From Prescottella soli (GTDB lineage Bacteria; Actinomycetota; Actinomycetes; Mycobacteriales; Mycobacteriaceae), in the NCBI RefSeq assembly GCF_040024445.1, contig NZ_CP157276.1:3162001-3226000 (forward strand): a DNA stretch of 64,000 nucleotides, written 5' to 3'. The position numbers and the translations under genes are program-made. Under the pieces are notes generated by a model. It searched no databases. It saw only the letters and a program-made list of their open reading frames with translations, and was not told where the DNA came from. Of the stretch, positions 42,180-50,988 are shown piece after piece; the first letter of the stretch is position 1; each line of letters opens with the position of its first letter.

Positions 42180-42220
42180 CCGGCAATCAAATGCCAGTGG
42201 TTCGGCACTATTATTGCCTC

Positions 42221-42955
42221 GTGACCAGCGCGTTTTCCGAAGAGGGCCTCCGAGCCGCCCGCACCGAGTCGCGCCGGTCCGACGTCCGCGCCGCGGCCCG
42301 CGACACCGTCTCGGTCGGGTTCGGGCTGTTCCCGCTCGGCCTGGCGTTCGGTCTGCTGCTCGTCCAGTCCGGGTTCCACTGGTGGTGGGCACCGATCTTC
42401 TCGCTGACGATCTACGCGGGTTCGCTCGAGTTCCTCGCGATCGGGCTGGTGCTCGCGGTCACGCCCCTCGCCTCGGTGGCGATGACGACGTTCCTCGTCA
42501 ACTTCCGCCACGTCTTCTACGGCCTGTCCTTCCCACTGCATCGGGTGAAGGGACCGGCCGCACGGCTCTACAGCATGTACGCGCTCACCGACGAGGCGTA
42601 CGCCGTCACCGCGGCCAAGGATCCGAGCTCGCTGAGTAGCCGGCGCATCCTCTTCATCCAGGTGTTCTGCCAGCTGTACTGGGTGTTGGGTGGTGTCGTC
42701 GGCGCCGTCGTCGGCCAGGTGATCCCGATGCAGCTCGTCGGTCTCGACTTCGCGCTCACCGCGCTGTTCGTGGTGCTGGCGATCGACGCCTACCGGGTGC
42801 GCCCCGACGTGCCCACGCCGATCCTGGCGCTGCTGAGCGCACTCGTCGCGCTCGTGGTCGCGCGCGATCAGATGCTGGTGGTCGCGATGACGGTGTTCGT
42901 GGTGGCGCTGCTGCTCCGGTTCGCGTTGGACCGGCGGAGGCACGCGCGTGCCTGA
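42221..42955 (+). CDS. azlC: Branched-chain amino-acid exporter large subunit
   Basis: A 244-aa membrane protein of the AzlC/BrnF family with about seven helices. FPLGLAFGLLLVQSGFHWWWAP, then YAGSLEFLAIGLVLA and TTFLVNFRHVFYGLSFP are the family hallmarks. With AzlD it exports leucine, isoleucine, valine and methionine. The GTG start at 42221 is directly preceded by TATTAT with a 6-nt gap, a leaderless promoter. It overlaps azlD by 8 nt and faces the Lrp gene. Confidence 0.92.
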   Translation: MTSAFSEEGLRAARTESRRSDVRAAARDTVSVGFGLFPLGLAFGLLLVQSGFHWWWAPIFSLTIYAGSLEFLAIGLVLAVTPLASVAMTTFLVNFRHVFYGLSFPLHRVKGPAARLYSMYALTDEAYAVTAAKDPSSLSSRRILFIQVFCQLYWVLGGVVGAVVGQVIPMQLVGLDFALTALFVVLAIDAYRVRPDVPTPILALLSALVALVVARDQMLVVAMTVFVVALLLRFALDRRRHARA

Positions 42956-43274
42956 CGTGTCGTACATCCTGGCGGCCCTCGCGGTGATCATGGCCGTCAC
43001 CTTCGCGCTGCGGGCGGTGCCGTTCGCGGTGATCGCGCCGCTGCGCTCGTCCGCGCTGGTGCACTACCTGGGCGCGCACATGCCGGTCGGCATCATGCTG
43101 ATCCTCGCGGTCTACACGCTCCGGAACGTCTCGATCGCGCCGGCGTCGCTCGGGCCCGCGGTCGCCGCGCTAGCCGTCACGATCGGCCTGCACCTCTGGC
43201 GTCGGCACGCGCTGCTCAGCATCCTCGGCGGGACCGGCGCATACATGGTTCTGGTGAACTCCGTGTTCGGCTGA
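42948..43274 (+). CDS. azlD: Branched-chain amino-acid exporter small subunit
   Basis: A 108-aa four-helix membrane protein of the AzlD/BrnE family. YILAALAVIMAVTFALRAVPFAVIAPLR and HYLGAHMPVGIMLILAVYTLRN are typical, the latter carrying the conserved MP and Y. It forms the two-component exporter with AzlC, whose stop it overlaps by 8 nt. The gene ends 162 bp before the CoA-transferase. Confidence 0.92.
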   Translation: MPDVSYILAALAVIMAVTFALRAVPFAVIAPLRSSALVHYLGAHMPVGIMLILAVYTLRNVSIAPASLGPAVAALAVTIGLHLWRRHALLSILGGTGAYMVLVNSVFG

Positions 43275-43423
43275 ACCGGGGTACGCAGCTCGTCGCGTCG
43301 ATCAGCGCGCTCGTCGCACATTTCGGTCACGTCACCGATCCGAATCCCCGATTTGTGACGGAAACCGCATGTCAGAGGAATTTCGATTGATTGTGGACGA
43401 CATTTCACCGGCGTGTCCGGCGT

Positions 43424-43443
43424 TAGCCTTGTCACTGTGACGT
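43424..43443 (+). promoter_or_regulatory. Leaderless promoter and dyad at CoA-transferase start
   Basis: TAGCCT at 43424-43429 is followed by 7 nt and the GTG start, the spacing of an actinobacterial leaderless -10. The palindrome GTCAC-T-GTGAC (43431-43441) covers the predicted transcription start and recurs within the larger 15-nt palindrome at 41539. Confidence 0.5.
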
Positions 43444-44990
43444 CGCACGTGGATGACCCCGGATCGCTGGCCGCCCCGACCAGGATTCGTAACTCGGTGT
43501 TCCGGAACAAGGTGACCTCCGCGCAGGCGGCCGTCGAGTTCATCCACCCCCACGACACCGTCGCGATCAGTGGCTTCGCCAGCGCCGGCACGCCCAAGGC
43601 GGTCATCCCCGCGCTCGCCGAGCGCATCCACGCCGTGCGCGGCGCCGGGTCGAACTTCACCATCAACCTGCTGACGGGCGCCTCCGTGTCCACCGGCACC
43701 GAGCGCCTGCTGGCCGAGGTCGACGGCATCTCGCTGCGCATGCCGTACCAGGCCGAGCCGACCGCGCGCCGCAACATCAACAGCGGCCGCATGGACTACG
43801 TCGACATCCACCTGTCGCACGTCGCGCAGCAGGTGTGGGAGGGCTACTACGGCAACGTCGACGTCGCGGTCGTCGAGGTCGCGGGTATCACCGAGGCCGG
43901 CGAGCTGATCCCGTCCGCGTCGATCGGCAACAACAAGACCTGGCTCGACGTCGCCGACAAGGTCATCCTCGAGGTCAACTCGTGGGTGCCCGAGGCGATG
44001 GCCGGCATCCACGACGTCTACTACGGCACCGCGCTGCCGCCGCACCGCAAGCCGATCCAGCTCACGTCGGTCGAGGACCGCATCGGTCAGCCGACCCTGA
44101 AGGTGGACCCGAACAAGGTGGTCGCGGTCGTCGAGACCGACGCCCGGGACAGCGCCAGCCCGCTCACCCCGCCCGACGAGATCAGCCAGGCCATCGCGGC
44201 GCACGTGATCGACTTCTTCGAGCACGAGGTGGCGAAGGGACGACTGCCCGCGGACGGCCTGCTGCCGCTGCAGTCCGGCATCGGCAACGTCGCGAACGCG
44301 GTGCTGCAGGGCCTGGATGCGGGCCCGCACAAGGGACTGACCTGCTTCTCCGAGGTGATCCAGGACGGGATGCTGCACCTCATCAAGCACGGCACCGTGC
44401 GGTACGCGTCGGCGACGTCGCTGGCGTTGTCGGAGGCCGGCATCGACGAACTGGTGTCGAACATCGACTTCTACCGCCAGCACATCGTGTTGCGTCCACA
44501 GGAGATCAGCAACCACCCCGAGATCGTGCGCCGACTCGGCATCATCGCGATGAACGGCATGCTCGAGGCCGACATCTACGGCAACGTGAATTCGACGCAC
44601 GTCATGGGCACCAAGATCATGAACGGTATCGGCGGCTCGGGCGACTTCGCGCGCAACGGCTACCTGTCGATGTTCCTGAGCCCGTCCACCGCGAAGGGCG
44701 GCGCGATCTCGTCGATCGTCCCGATGGTCCCCCACGTCGACCACACCGAACACGACGTCCAGGTCCTCGTCACCGAGCAGGGTCTCGCGGACCTGCGCGG
44801 GCTGTCCCCGCGCCGGCGGTCGCGCGTCGTGATCGACAAGTGCGCGCACCCCGACTTCCGGGCGATGCTGCTCGACTACGTCGACCGCGCCGAGGCGTAT
44901 CCGTCGGCCGGGCAGACCCCGCACCTGCTGGGCGAGGCGCTGTCGTTCCACCAGCGATTCCTCGAGACGGGCTCGATGCGTCCGAACTGA
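43437..44990 (+). CDS. Succinyl-CoA:acetate CoA-transferase / acetyl-CoA hydrolase family
   Basis: A 517-aa family I CoA-transferase. SGFASAGTPKAVIPALAERI in the N-terminal domain, SGIGNVANAVLQGL (oxyanion glycine loop) and LTCFSEVIQDGMLHLIKHG with the catalytic Glu, which forms the glutamyl-CoA intermediate, are intact. GGSGDFARNGYLSMFLSPSTAKGG is the CoA-binding region, seen in two pieces. It exchanges CoA between succinyl-CoA and acetate or propionate, and may act as hydrolase. GTG at 43437 is favoured by the leaderless promoter. Confidence 0.9.
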   Translation: MTSHVDDPGSLAAPTRIRNSVFRNKVTSAQAAVEFIHPHDTVAISGFASAGTPKAVIPALAERIHAVRGAGSNFTINLLTGASVSTGTERLLAEVDGISLRMPYQAEPTARRNINSGRMDYVDIHLSHVAQQVWEGYYGNVDVAVVEVAGITEAGELIPSASIGNNKTWLDVADKVILEVNSWVPEAMAGIHDVYYGTALPPHRKPIQLTSVEDRIGQPTLKVDPNKVVAVVETDARDSASPLTPPDEISQAIAAHVIDFFEHEVAKGRLPADGLLPLQSGIGNVANAVLQGLDAGPHKGLTCFSEVIQDGMLHLIKHGTVRYASATSLALSEAGIDELVSNIDFYRQHIVLRPQEISNHPEIVRRLGIIAMNGMLEADIYGNVNSTHVMGTKIMNGIGGSGDFARNGYLSMFLSPSTAKGGAISSIVPMVPHVDHTEHDVQVLVTEQGLADLRGLSPRRRSRVVIDKCAHPDFRAMLLDYVDRAEAYPSAGQTPHLLGEALSFHQRFLETGSMRPN

Positions 44991-45019
44991 CCTCCTCCCC
45001 AACGGATTCCGTGACGCGC

Positions 45020-46645
45020 TCAGGGCGACTCGGGCTCCTCGTCCCGCTCGCCCACGGGCCTGCGCGGAATCCGTCCGGTGAAGAACAGGGCGCCGACGGC
45101 CAGCAGCGCCGCCACCGACAGCGCGCTCTGCAGGGCCTCGAGGCGGGCGTCGGTGTTGGCGGCGACCACCGCGTCGGCGACGGAGGGCTCCACGTGCGCG
45201 TCGTCCAGGGCCGTGCGCAGTTGGGTGTCGCTGAGGAACGGCACCCCGCTCGCGAGGTCGACGGCGGCCTGTTCCTGCACCGAGGGGGGCACCCGCGGAT
45301 CGTTCTGGATTCCGGCGACGATCGACGCGCCCAGCGTCGCGATCAGCACCGAACCGATCAGTGCCGTGCCGAGCGAGGCCCCGAGATTGGTTGCGGTGTT
45401 CTGCAGTCCGCCGACCTCGGCGCTGCGCGAGTCCGGTACCGCGGAGACCGTGACCGCGCCGAGTTGCGACGAGAGCGCCCCCAGCCCGAGACCCATCAGC
45501 AGCATCGGGACCGCGACGATCCCGGCATTGGCACCGGGATCCATGCCCGCGGCGAGAACGAGAATGCCGACGGTCATCGACGCCAGCCCGAGGCGGACCA
45601 CGCGCCGGGGCATCGCACGCGGCCACAGCTTGGGGATCCCCACCGCGGCCGCCAGCAGTGCCACCGACAGCGGCAGCAGCCGCGCACCCGTTTGCAGGGC
45701 GGTCAGCTCGAGCACGACGGACAGGAACAGCGGAACGGTGAAGAAGACGCCGGCCTGAATCATGAACTGTGCGAAGAACATCGTGAGCCCGCCGGACAGT
45801 TGTCGGTTGTCGAACAGGCGGGTGTCGAGCAAGGGTTCCCGGCCGCGGCGCGTCAGGTAGGCCTCCCATCGCGTGAGCGTGTAGACCACGACGAGCCCGC
45901 CGAGGACCAGCCAGACCACCGGTGACAGTCCCAGCACCTCCGGTCCGCCGGGGCGACCGCGCAGCCATCCCCACTCGCCGGACCGGAGCACGCCGTAGAC
46001 CACGAGTCCGAGACCGACTACCGACAACAGCGACCCGACGAGGTCGAGCCGCACCCGCTTGGGCGGGGCGTCCTCGATCTTGCGGAGCACCGGCAGGATC
46101 ACCAGAACCAGCACCACCTCGCCCGCGAAGACGTACCGCCACGACGCGAACGTCGTCACGGCCCCGCCGATCAGCGGTCCGGCGGCCACCGCGATCGCTC
46201 CCGATGCCGCGATCAATCCGTAAGCGCTCGAACGTCTCTCGGGTGCGAAGTTCGACGCCACCAGCGCAACGATCGCCGGCATGATCAGCGCTGCGCCGAT
46301 TCCTTCGAGCAGGGACCACCCGATCAGGAGGACGGCGAGATTGGGGGCCAGGGCGGTGGTCAACGAACCCGAACCGTAGATCACCAGCCCGATCGCGAAC
46401 GCCCGTCGCCGCCCGATGATGCTGCCGACCTTGCCGCCGGTGATCATCAGCGTCGCCATCACGAGCGTGTACAGCGTGATCGCGGTCTGGATTCCCGTGA
46501 TGGTGGTGCCCAGGTCGGACGCGACCACCGCCATCGACACGTTCATCACCGAACTGTCGAGGGTCATCAGGAACTGCCCGGCGGACAGCGTCGCCAGCAC
46601 GAGCGTCGCCCGCCCCCCGGCCCGCGACTCGGTGTCGGCCTGCAT
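45020..46645 (-). CDS. DHA2-family multidrug exporter (EmrB/QacA type)
   Basis: A 541-aa proton-driven MFS exporter with 14 helices. LSAGQFLMTLDSSVMNVSMAVVASDLG carries motif D1 (LDSSVMNVS) in helix 1, GGKVGSIIGRRRAF is motif A, and GASLGTALIGSVLIATLG is near helix 13-14. The periplasmic loop before the last helix (VEPSVADAVVAANTDARLEALQSAL) is family typical. The start is MQADTESRAGG. It lies 44 bp downstream of a MalT-type LuxR regulator on the same strand, so that regulator may control drug export. Confidence 0.88.
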   Translation of the reverse strand: MQADTESRAGGRATLVLATLSAGQFLMTLDSSVMNVSMAVVASDLGTTITGIQTAITLYTLVMATLMITGGKVGSIIGRRRAFAIGLVIYGSGSLTTALAPNLAVLLIGWSLLEGIGAALIMPAIVALVASNFAPERRSSAYGLIAASGAIAVAAGPLIGGAVTTFASWRYVFAGEVVLVLVILPVLRKIEDAPPKRVRLDLVGSLLSVVGLGLVVYGVLRSGEWGWLRGRPGGPEVLGLSPVVWLVLGGLVVVYTLTRWEAYLTRRGREPLLDTRLFDNRQLSGGLTMFFAQFMIQAGVFFTVPLFLSVVLELTALQTGARLLPLSVALLAAAVGIPKLWPRAMPRRVVRLGLASMTVGILVLAAGMDPGANAGIVAVPMLLMGLGLGALSSQLGAVTVSAVPDSRSAEVGGLQNTATNLGASLGTALIGSVLIATLGASIVAGIQNDPRVPPSVQEQAAVDLASGVPFLSDTQLRTALDDAHVEPSVADAVVAANTDARLEALQSALSVAALLAVGALFFTGRIPRRPVGERDEEPESP

Positions 46646-46689
46646 ACCTGATTGAAACAGGAACGGGGGGTCGGCCGGGGCCGATCGGC

Positions 46690-49290
46690 TCAGTCGATCA
46701 AACCGGTCCGATAGGCGATCTCGAGTGCCTCGTCCCGCGAGTGCGCACCGATCTTGCGGTACAGCGACCGCAGCTGGCTCTTGACGGTGTTGGTCGACAC
46801 GAACAGCTTTCGTGCGATCTCGAGCGTCGACAATCCCTGCGCCAGCTCGACGAGCACCGCATGTTCCCGTTCGGTCAGCTCGACGTGATGCACCGCGGCG
46901 GGGTAGATCTCGGGCACATCGGACGCGAGGAAGGTCGCAGCGGCCGCCGACGGCAGGGGAGCCGCGGCATCGAGTCCGGCCACCAGATCCCGCGGCACGG
47001 TCGCGAGGGTGCCGAGGAGGCCGGTGCGGTCGACGATGGCAGCGGCGTGGGCCCACGACCGCGCGGCCGCCGCCTTCTCGCCCAGGGTGCGGTGGGCCGC
47101 CGCCTCGATGAGCAGGACCTCGAGCTGCGTGCGGGTGAACGGATGGCTGAACCAGTCGCACTTGCGGCACAGGGCCAGCGCCGTGGCGGGTGTACCGGTC
47201 AGCAGGTGCACACGGGCGGCGGTGGCCACGATCAGGGGCGCTTCGACCGTCTGTGCTTCGAGGGTCGCCAGCGCGCGATTGCCCTCGCCGAGCGCCAACC
47301 GCAGGTCGATCTCGAGCGAGGTCATCAGTCGCGCGATCGCGGAACCGTTGCGGATCGCCGCGGAGTGCGACGTGACGGCCCGCTGGAGTACGGCCATGCC
47401 GGTGTACGCCTGCCCTGTCGCCAGCGCGTAGCGGCAGTGCGCATAGGTGATGTACGGCCACAGCTCCTCGCGCTCGGACGCTTCCCCCAGTTCGTCGAGC
47501 CATCGTCCCGCGGCCGCGAAGTCGAGCTGGTCGAGCGCGACGAGGGTGCGTGCGACCAACCCACCCACCTTGACCATGGGTTCGAGCCAGCCGTCCGGGT
47601 CCGGGTGCGCGTCCTCGAGCTCGAGCCACTCCTCGGTTCGCCTCGGTTCGCCGATGATGGCCCAGTTCATCGCGGAATTGCCGGCCGCGTTCCGGGCGAC
47701 GAAGTCGACCCTCTGCCCCAGCGCGCCGCGGTGGGCCAGCCGCAGTTCCACCGCCGATTCCGTGAAGGCGCCCGCCAGCTGGTACGTGATGCCCCACTGC
47801 AGCCGCATGATAGGCAACTGAGGGCCGACGTCGGCCGGTCGGGCCTCGAGCGCCCCGCGAACGAGGTGCGACAGGCGTCGGGTCATCTCGGCAGCCCGAT
47901 CGTGCTCACCGGCCAGGCGCAACATGAGCGACTGGACACAGCCGATCGCGAGGGCATCGCTTGCCTCGTCGGTCGTCCCGAGCTTCTCGAGCGCCGCCGG
48001 ATCCTGCGGCAGCGCATCGGCGGGAATCGTCGGATGTGAGCCGAGGAGGACGAACAGATCGCGCCCGGCCTTGATGACGGGACGCGCCTCGACGAGATCT
48101 TCCGGAAGCTCGCGCAGTGCCGAACGCAGCAGGGCGAAATGACTGCCGACGAGGCGGACCCAGTGTTCCTCGAGGAGTTCGATCGCGAGTTCCCAGTTGC
48201 GCGCCTCGACGGCGTAGGACAGTGCCTCGGCGACCTCGCCCCGGGCCGCTGCGTGGCGCGCGAGCGCGGTCAGCCGGCGGGCCGGCCCGAGTCCGGTTCG
48301 TTCCTGGAGGGCGAGGAGACGTTCGCGAACGGCCGGCGTGAGCTCCCAGGCGTCGCCCGTCGTTGTGTCGCAATGATTGACGATTCCGGCGGTTTCGAGA
48401 ACGGCCAGGCGTCCGGCGGCGTCGCCGACGCCGGTCAACAGTCGTGCAACCTCGGGTGTGATCAGTCGTGCGGCAGCCACGCCGATGACGAAATCGCGAT
48501 CGGCGTCAATCGAAGGATGTTGGAGGACAGCCGATTGCACGAATCGGTCGATGGCGGTGTCGAGCCGATGCGCGAGAAGCGCGCGGCGATCCGAGACGCT
48601 GGGGAGGCTCTTGGCGACGACGACCGCGATCCGCATCAGGGCCGGCATGCCCGAGACGCGCGCGAGAATGTACTCCAATTCACCGGGTTTGAGGTTGATT
48701 TCGGCGCGTGCGAACAGTTCCTCTGCCTCCGCGAGCGTGTACACCAGATCGCGGGCGAGGATCAGTTCGTGCGTCGGCTCCATCAGGATCGGATCACCGA
48801 ACAGCGAGCGTCCACACGCCGTGGCGACGATGTTCACGTTGTGGCAGCGATCGAGGAGGTGGAGAATCTCCTCCTCGATCCGCTCGTCCTCGACCATGTC
48901 GATGCGATCCAGCATCAGCAGGACCGGTGCGCCGCTGCGGGCGAGGTACTCGCGGACCTCCTCGGCTCCGGATCCGGATGGTGTACTCGGAATCGGCTCT
49001 CCGGCAACGATTCCCGAAGAGCGAATTCGGTCGGCCACCGAGTGCCAATAGATCTCGGAATCGGTCAAGCCCTCGGTTGCCGGAATCCACAGCACCGCGC
49101 GGAAGTCCGATCGTGTCGCCTCCAGCCACGAGGTGATCAGTTCGGTCTTGCCGAATCCGCGGGGCGCCCTGATGACGGTGATGGGCGAGTTCCGATCCAG
49201 CCGGTCGAGGAGCCGCTTGCGTGGCGGTGCCCATGCGGCATTGCGGTTCGGCACAGGGCTCGAACTGCGGTCGTCTCGCCGTCTCGTCAA
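46690..49290 (-). CDS. Large LuxR-family ATPase regulator (MalT/LAL type)
   Basis: An 866-aa regulator of the STAND class. Walker A is VIRAPRGFGKTELITSW near residue 45 and Walker B is VLLMLDRIDMVEDE near 125. A long TPR-like helical region (350-780) acts as sensor. The C-terminal LuxR helix-turn-helix reads LTEREHAVLVELAQGLSTLEIARKLFVSTNTVKSQLRSLYRKIGAH in overlap. ATP and a ligand should drive oligomerisation and activation of the target promoter. The start is a TTG behind GGGGTGCTCA; the alternatives are internal. It precedes a DHA2 exporter by 44 bp. Confidence 0.88.
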   Translation of the reverse strand: MTRRRDDRSSSPVPNRNAAWAPPRKRLLDRLDRNSPITVIRAPRGFGKTELITSWLEATRSDFRAVLWIPATEGLTDSEIYWHSVADRIRSSGIVAGEPIPSTPSGSGAEEVREYLARSGAPVLLMLDRIDMVEDERIEEEILHLLDRCHNVNIVATACGRSLFGDPILMEPTHELILARDLVYTLAEAEELFARAEINLKPGELEYILARVSGMPALMRIAVVVAKSLPSVSDRRALLAHRLDTAIDRFVQSAVLQHPSIDADRDFVIGVAAARLITPEVARLLTGVGDAAGRLAVLETAGIVNHCDTTTGDAWELTPAVRERLLALQERTGLGPARRLTALARHAAARGEVAEALSYAVEARNWELAIELLEEHWVRLVGSHFALLRSALRELPEDLVEARPVIKAGRDLFVLLGSHPTIPADALPQDPAALEKLGTTDEASDALAIGCVQSLMLRLAGEHDRAAEMTRRLSHLVRGALEARPADVGPQLPIMRLQWGITYQLAGAFTESAVELRLAHRGALGQRVDFVARNAAGNSAMNWAIIGEPRRTEEWLELEDAHPDPDGWLEPMVKVGGLVARTLVALDQLDFAAAGRWLDELGEASEREELWPYITYAHCRYALATGQAYTGMAVLQRAVTSHSAAIRNGSAIARLMTSLEIDLRLALGEGNRALATLEAQTVEAPLIVATAARVHLLTGTPATALALCRKCDWFSHPFTRTQLEVLLIEAAAHRTLGEKAAAARSWAHAAAIVDRTGLLGTLATVPRDLVAGLDAAAPLPSAAAATFLASDVPEIYPAAVHHVELTEREHAVLVELAQGLSTLEIARKLFVSTNTVKSQLRSLYRKIGAHSRDEALEIAYRTGLID

Positions 49291-49476
49291 TGAGCACCCC
49301 CCGGCTCGGTCATGGCTGAGCCCGCCTTGTGGAACGGCGGGCGGAACAGTCGCTCCATCAACCTATTCGATCTCGATCATCGCAAACTACGGTTTCGGGT
49401 GCCGTCGTGGCCTGTGGTTCCCGACGGGTGAGACCGTGTATTGCCCGCCCGGCCGCCCTGGTGCACCGTCGTCGAC

Positions 49477-50442
49477 ATGAGCGAGCGTGGACCGGACCCG
49501 GCATTGCACGGCTCGGTGCGCGGGCCGCGGATCGATTCCCCGGCGGTGCGTCCGAATTCGAGTCGGCGCGTCGCGTGCCTCGACATGGACCGGCCGGACG
49601 GAGCCGGTGGGACGCTCGAACTCCACGGCCGCGCGTGGGACTTCGAGGTCGACGCGTACCGGCAGCCATCGGTGCGCGAAACCGTCGCGCTGCGAGCTTC
49701 GGTGGACTACCACCGCGGCCGCACCCTGACCCGGATCGAGACCTCACCGGTCGTGCCGGGGCTCGCCTCCCTGGTCGGTCACTCCGCGATCGCCGGGTTC
49801 CGTGGCCGCGTGGCCGACGTGGCGGTGGGGGTGTCCTCGCCGCTGGCCCTGCTGCTGGACGACGTCCCGATGGGGACCCTGATCTCCGGGCACGCGGTGT
49901 CCGCCGCCCGCGAATCGGACGATGACGATGTGACCGCCGGTTCCGGGTACGTCCCCGTCGGCGACCAGTGCGCGGGCTATTCCGCGAGCGGGGCGTTGAT
50001 CGCCACCATCGGGGTGCGCGGACGCAGTCCCGTCGCCGACGGGCCGGACGCGCCGCCGCTGCACGACGCCTTCGGGCGATCACCGGGGCCGCTGGCCGTC
50101 CACTCGATGCGGCGGCGGCGGCGCATCGACCGGTGGACGGCCGACGGCGCGGTCCACGTCGACGCGATGTTCCGCGACACGTACGGTCGCGCCGACAGCG
50201 TCGAGACCGTGATCCACGAGTACGAACTGACGGTGGTCGCGGACGAGGGGACGGGCGTGATCCGCGAGGCCGTCGCGACACCGCGCGTGCTGCCGTGGTT
50301 CGACTGTCCGGCCGCGGTGGCGAGTGCCGGACGGTTGGTCGGCATGACGCTCGACCGGGTCGAGGGGTGGGTGCGTCGTGAACTGCGGGGCGCGGACACC
50401 TGCACCCACCTCAACGACCTGCTGCGGAGCATCGCCCGCTGA
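49477..50442 (+). CDS. DUF2889 domain protein
   Basis: A 321-aa protein with the DUF2889 fold. The end GADTCTHLNDLLRSI is the family signature, and SVDYHRGRTLTRIETSP and AMFRDTYGRADSVETVIHEYEL are other conserved strands. It has no signal or membrane segment. In Rhodococcus and Mycobacterium, DUF2889 genes lie in steroid and terpene catabolic regions, and kshA is 1.6 kb away. Substrate and reaction are unknown. The start ATG at 49477 follows GTCGTCGAC, with no clear ribosome site. Confidence 0.78.
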   Translation: MSERGPDPALHGSVRGPRIDSPAVRPNSSRRVACLDMDRPDGAGGTLELHGRAWDFEVDAYRQPSVRETVALRASVDYHRGRTLTRIETSPVVPGLASLVGHSAIAGFRGRVADVAVGVSSPLALLLDDVPMGTLISGHAVSAARESDDDDVTAGSGYVPVGDQCAGYSASGALIATIGVRGRSPVADGPDAPPLHDAFGRSPGPLAVHSMRRRRRIDRWTADGAVHVDAMFRDTYGRADSVETVIHEYELTVVADEGTGVIREAVATPRVLPWFDCPAAVASAGRLVGMTLDRVEGWVRRELRGADTCTHLNDLLRSIAR

Positions 50443-50463
50443 GGCGATGTCGGGGTCGCAGCG

Positions 50464-50823
50464 CTAGCTGCCGAGGCCTCCCGAATTGCCCAGGCTGCCG
50501 AGCCCGCCGAGGTTCCCGAGCGGGTTGCCGCCACCGAACAGCCCCTGGTTCTGGCCGTTCTGTCCCTGCTGCCACTGGTTGTACTGCCCGGGGTCCTGCC
50601 ACTGGTTGCCCTGATCCCCGTCGCGGTGGTGGCCCCGGTGGTGTCCGTGCCCGTCGTGCTGTCCCTGCCCGCCGTCGTTCTGCCAGTTCTGGGCGGCCGG
50701 ACTCGACTGCGGTAGTGGGTCCGCGAGCGCGGGTGCGACGACGATGATTGCGGGCACCGCGACGAGAACCCCCGCGACTGCCACTCGTGTCACGACGCGA
50801 CGTGACTTCGTGAACGTGCTCAT
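50464..50823 (-). CDS. Small secreted Gly/Gln/His-rich protein
   Basis: A 119-aa exported protein. The signal is RVAVAGVLVAVPAIIVVAPALADP, with cleavage probable after ALA. The mature part has a His-rich patch (HDGHGHHRGHHRDGDQ), then Gln/Asn-rich (QWQDPGQYNQWQQGQNGQNQ), then Gly/Leu repeats (GNLGGLGSLGNSGGLGS). No domain is recognised. The His patch could bind metal. It sits alone between DUF2889 and a hydrolase gene; a similar Gly-Leu tail is common in actinobacterial surface proteins. Confidence 0.65.
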   Translation of the reverse strand: MSTFTKSRRVVTRVAVAGVLVAVPAIIVVAPALADPLPQSSPAAQNWQNDGGQGQHDGHGHHRGHHRDGDQGNQWQDPGQYNQWQQGQNGQNQGLFGGGNPLGNLGGLGSLGNSGGLGS

Positions 50824-50988
50824 TTCTTCGATCCTTCCGTGGCCTGCGCCATGTCGTGATCTCGATCTGCACCGGTCGGTGCTGCACGTTCCAGTAGATT
50901 CCTGCACCTCGAGCCGACCCTGTGACGAGTTTGTGAATCTCCTGTGCACCGCAGGCCGTTCGGCTCGGGCGCGGTGGGGTGGTGCCGG

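Noticed and set aside
43332-46319. Very long minus-strand open frame of 995 codons
   Set aside because: It runs antisense across the CoA-transferase and is Arg/Asp/Val-rich nonsense with no domain, as expected from GC-rich third-codon bias.
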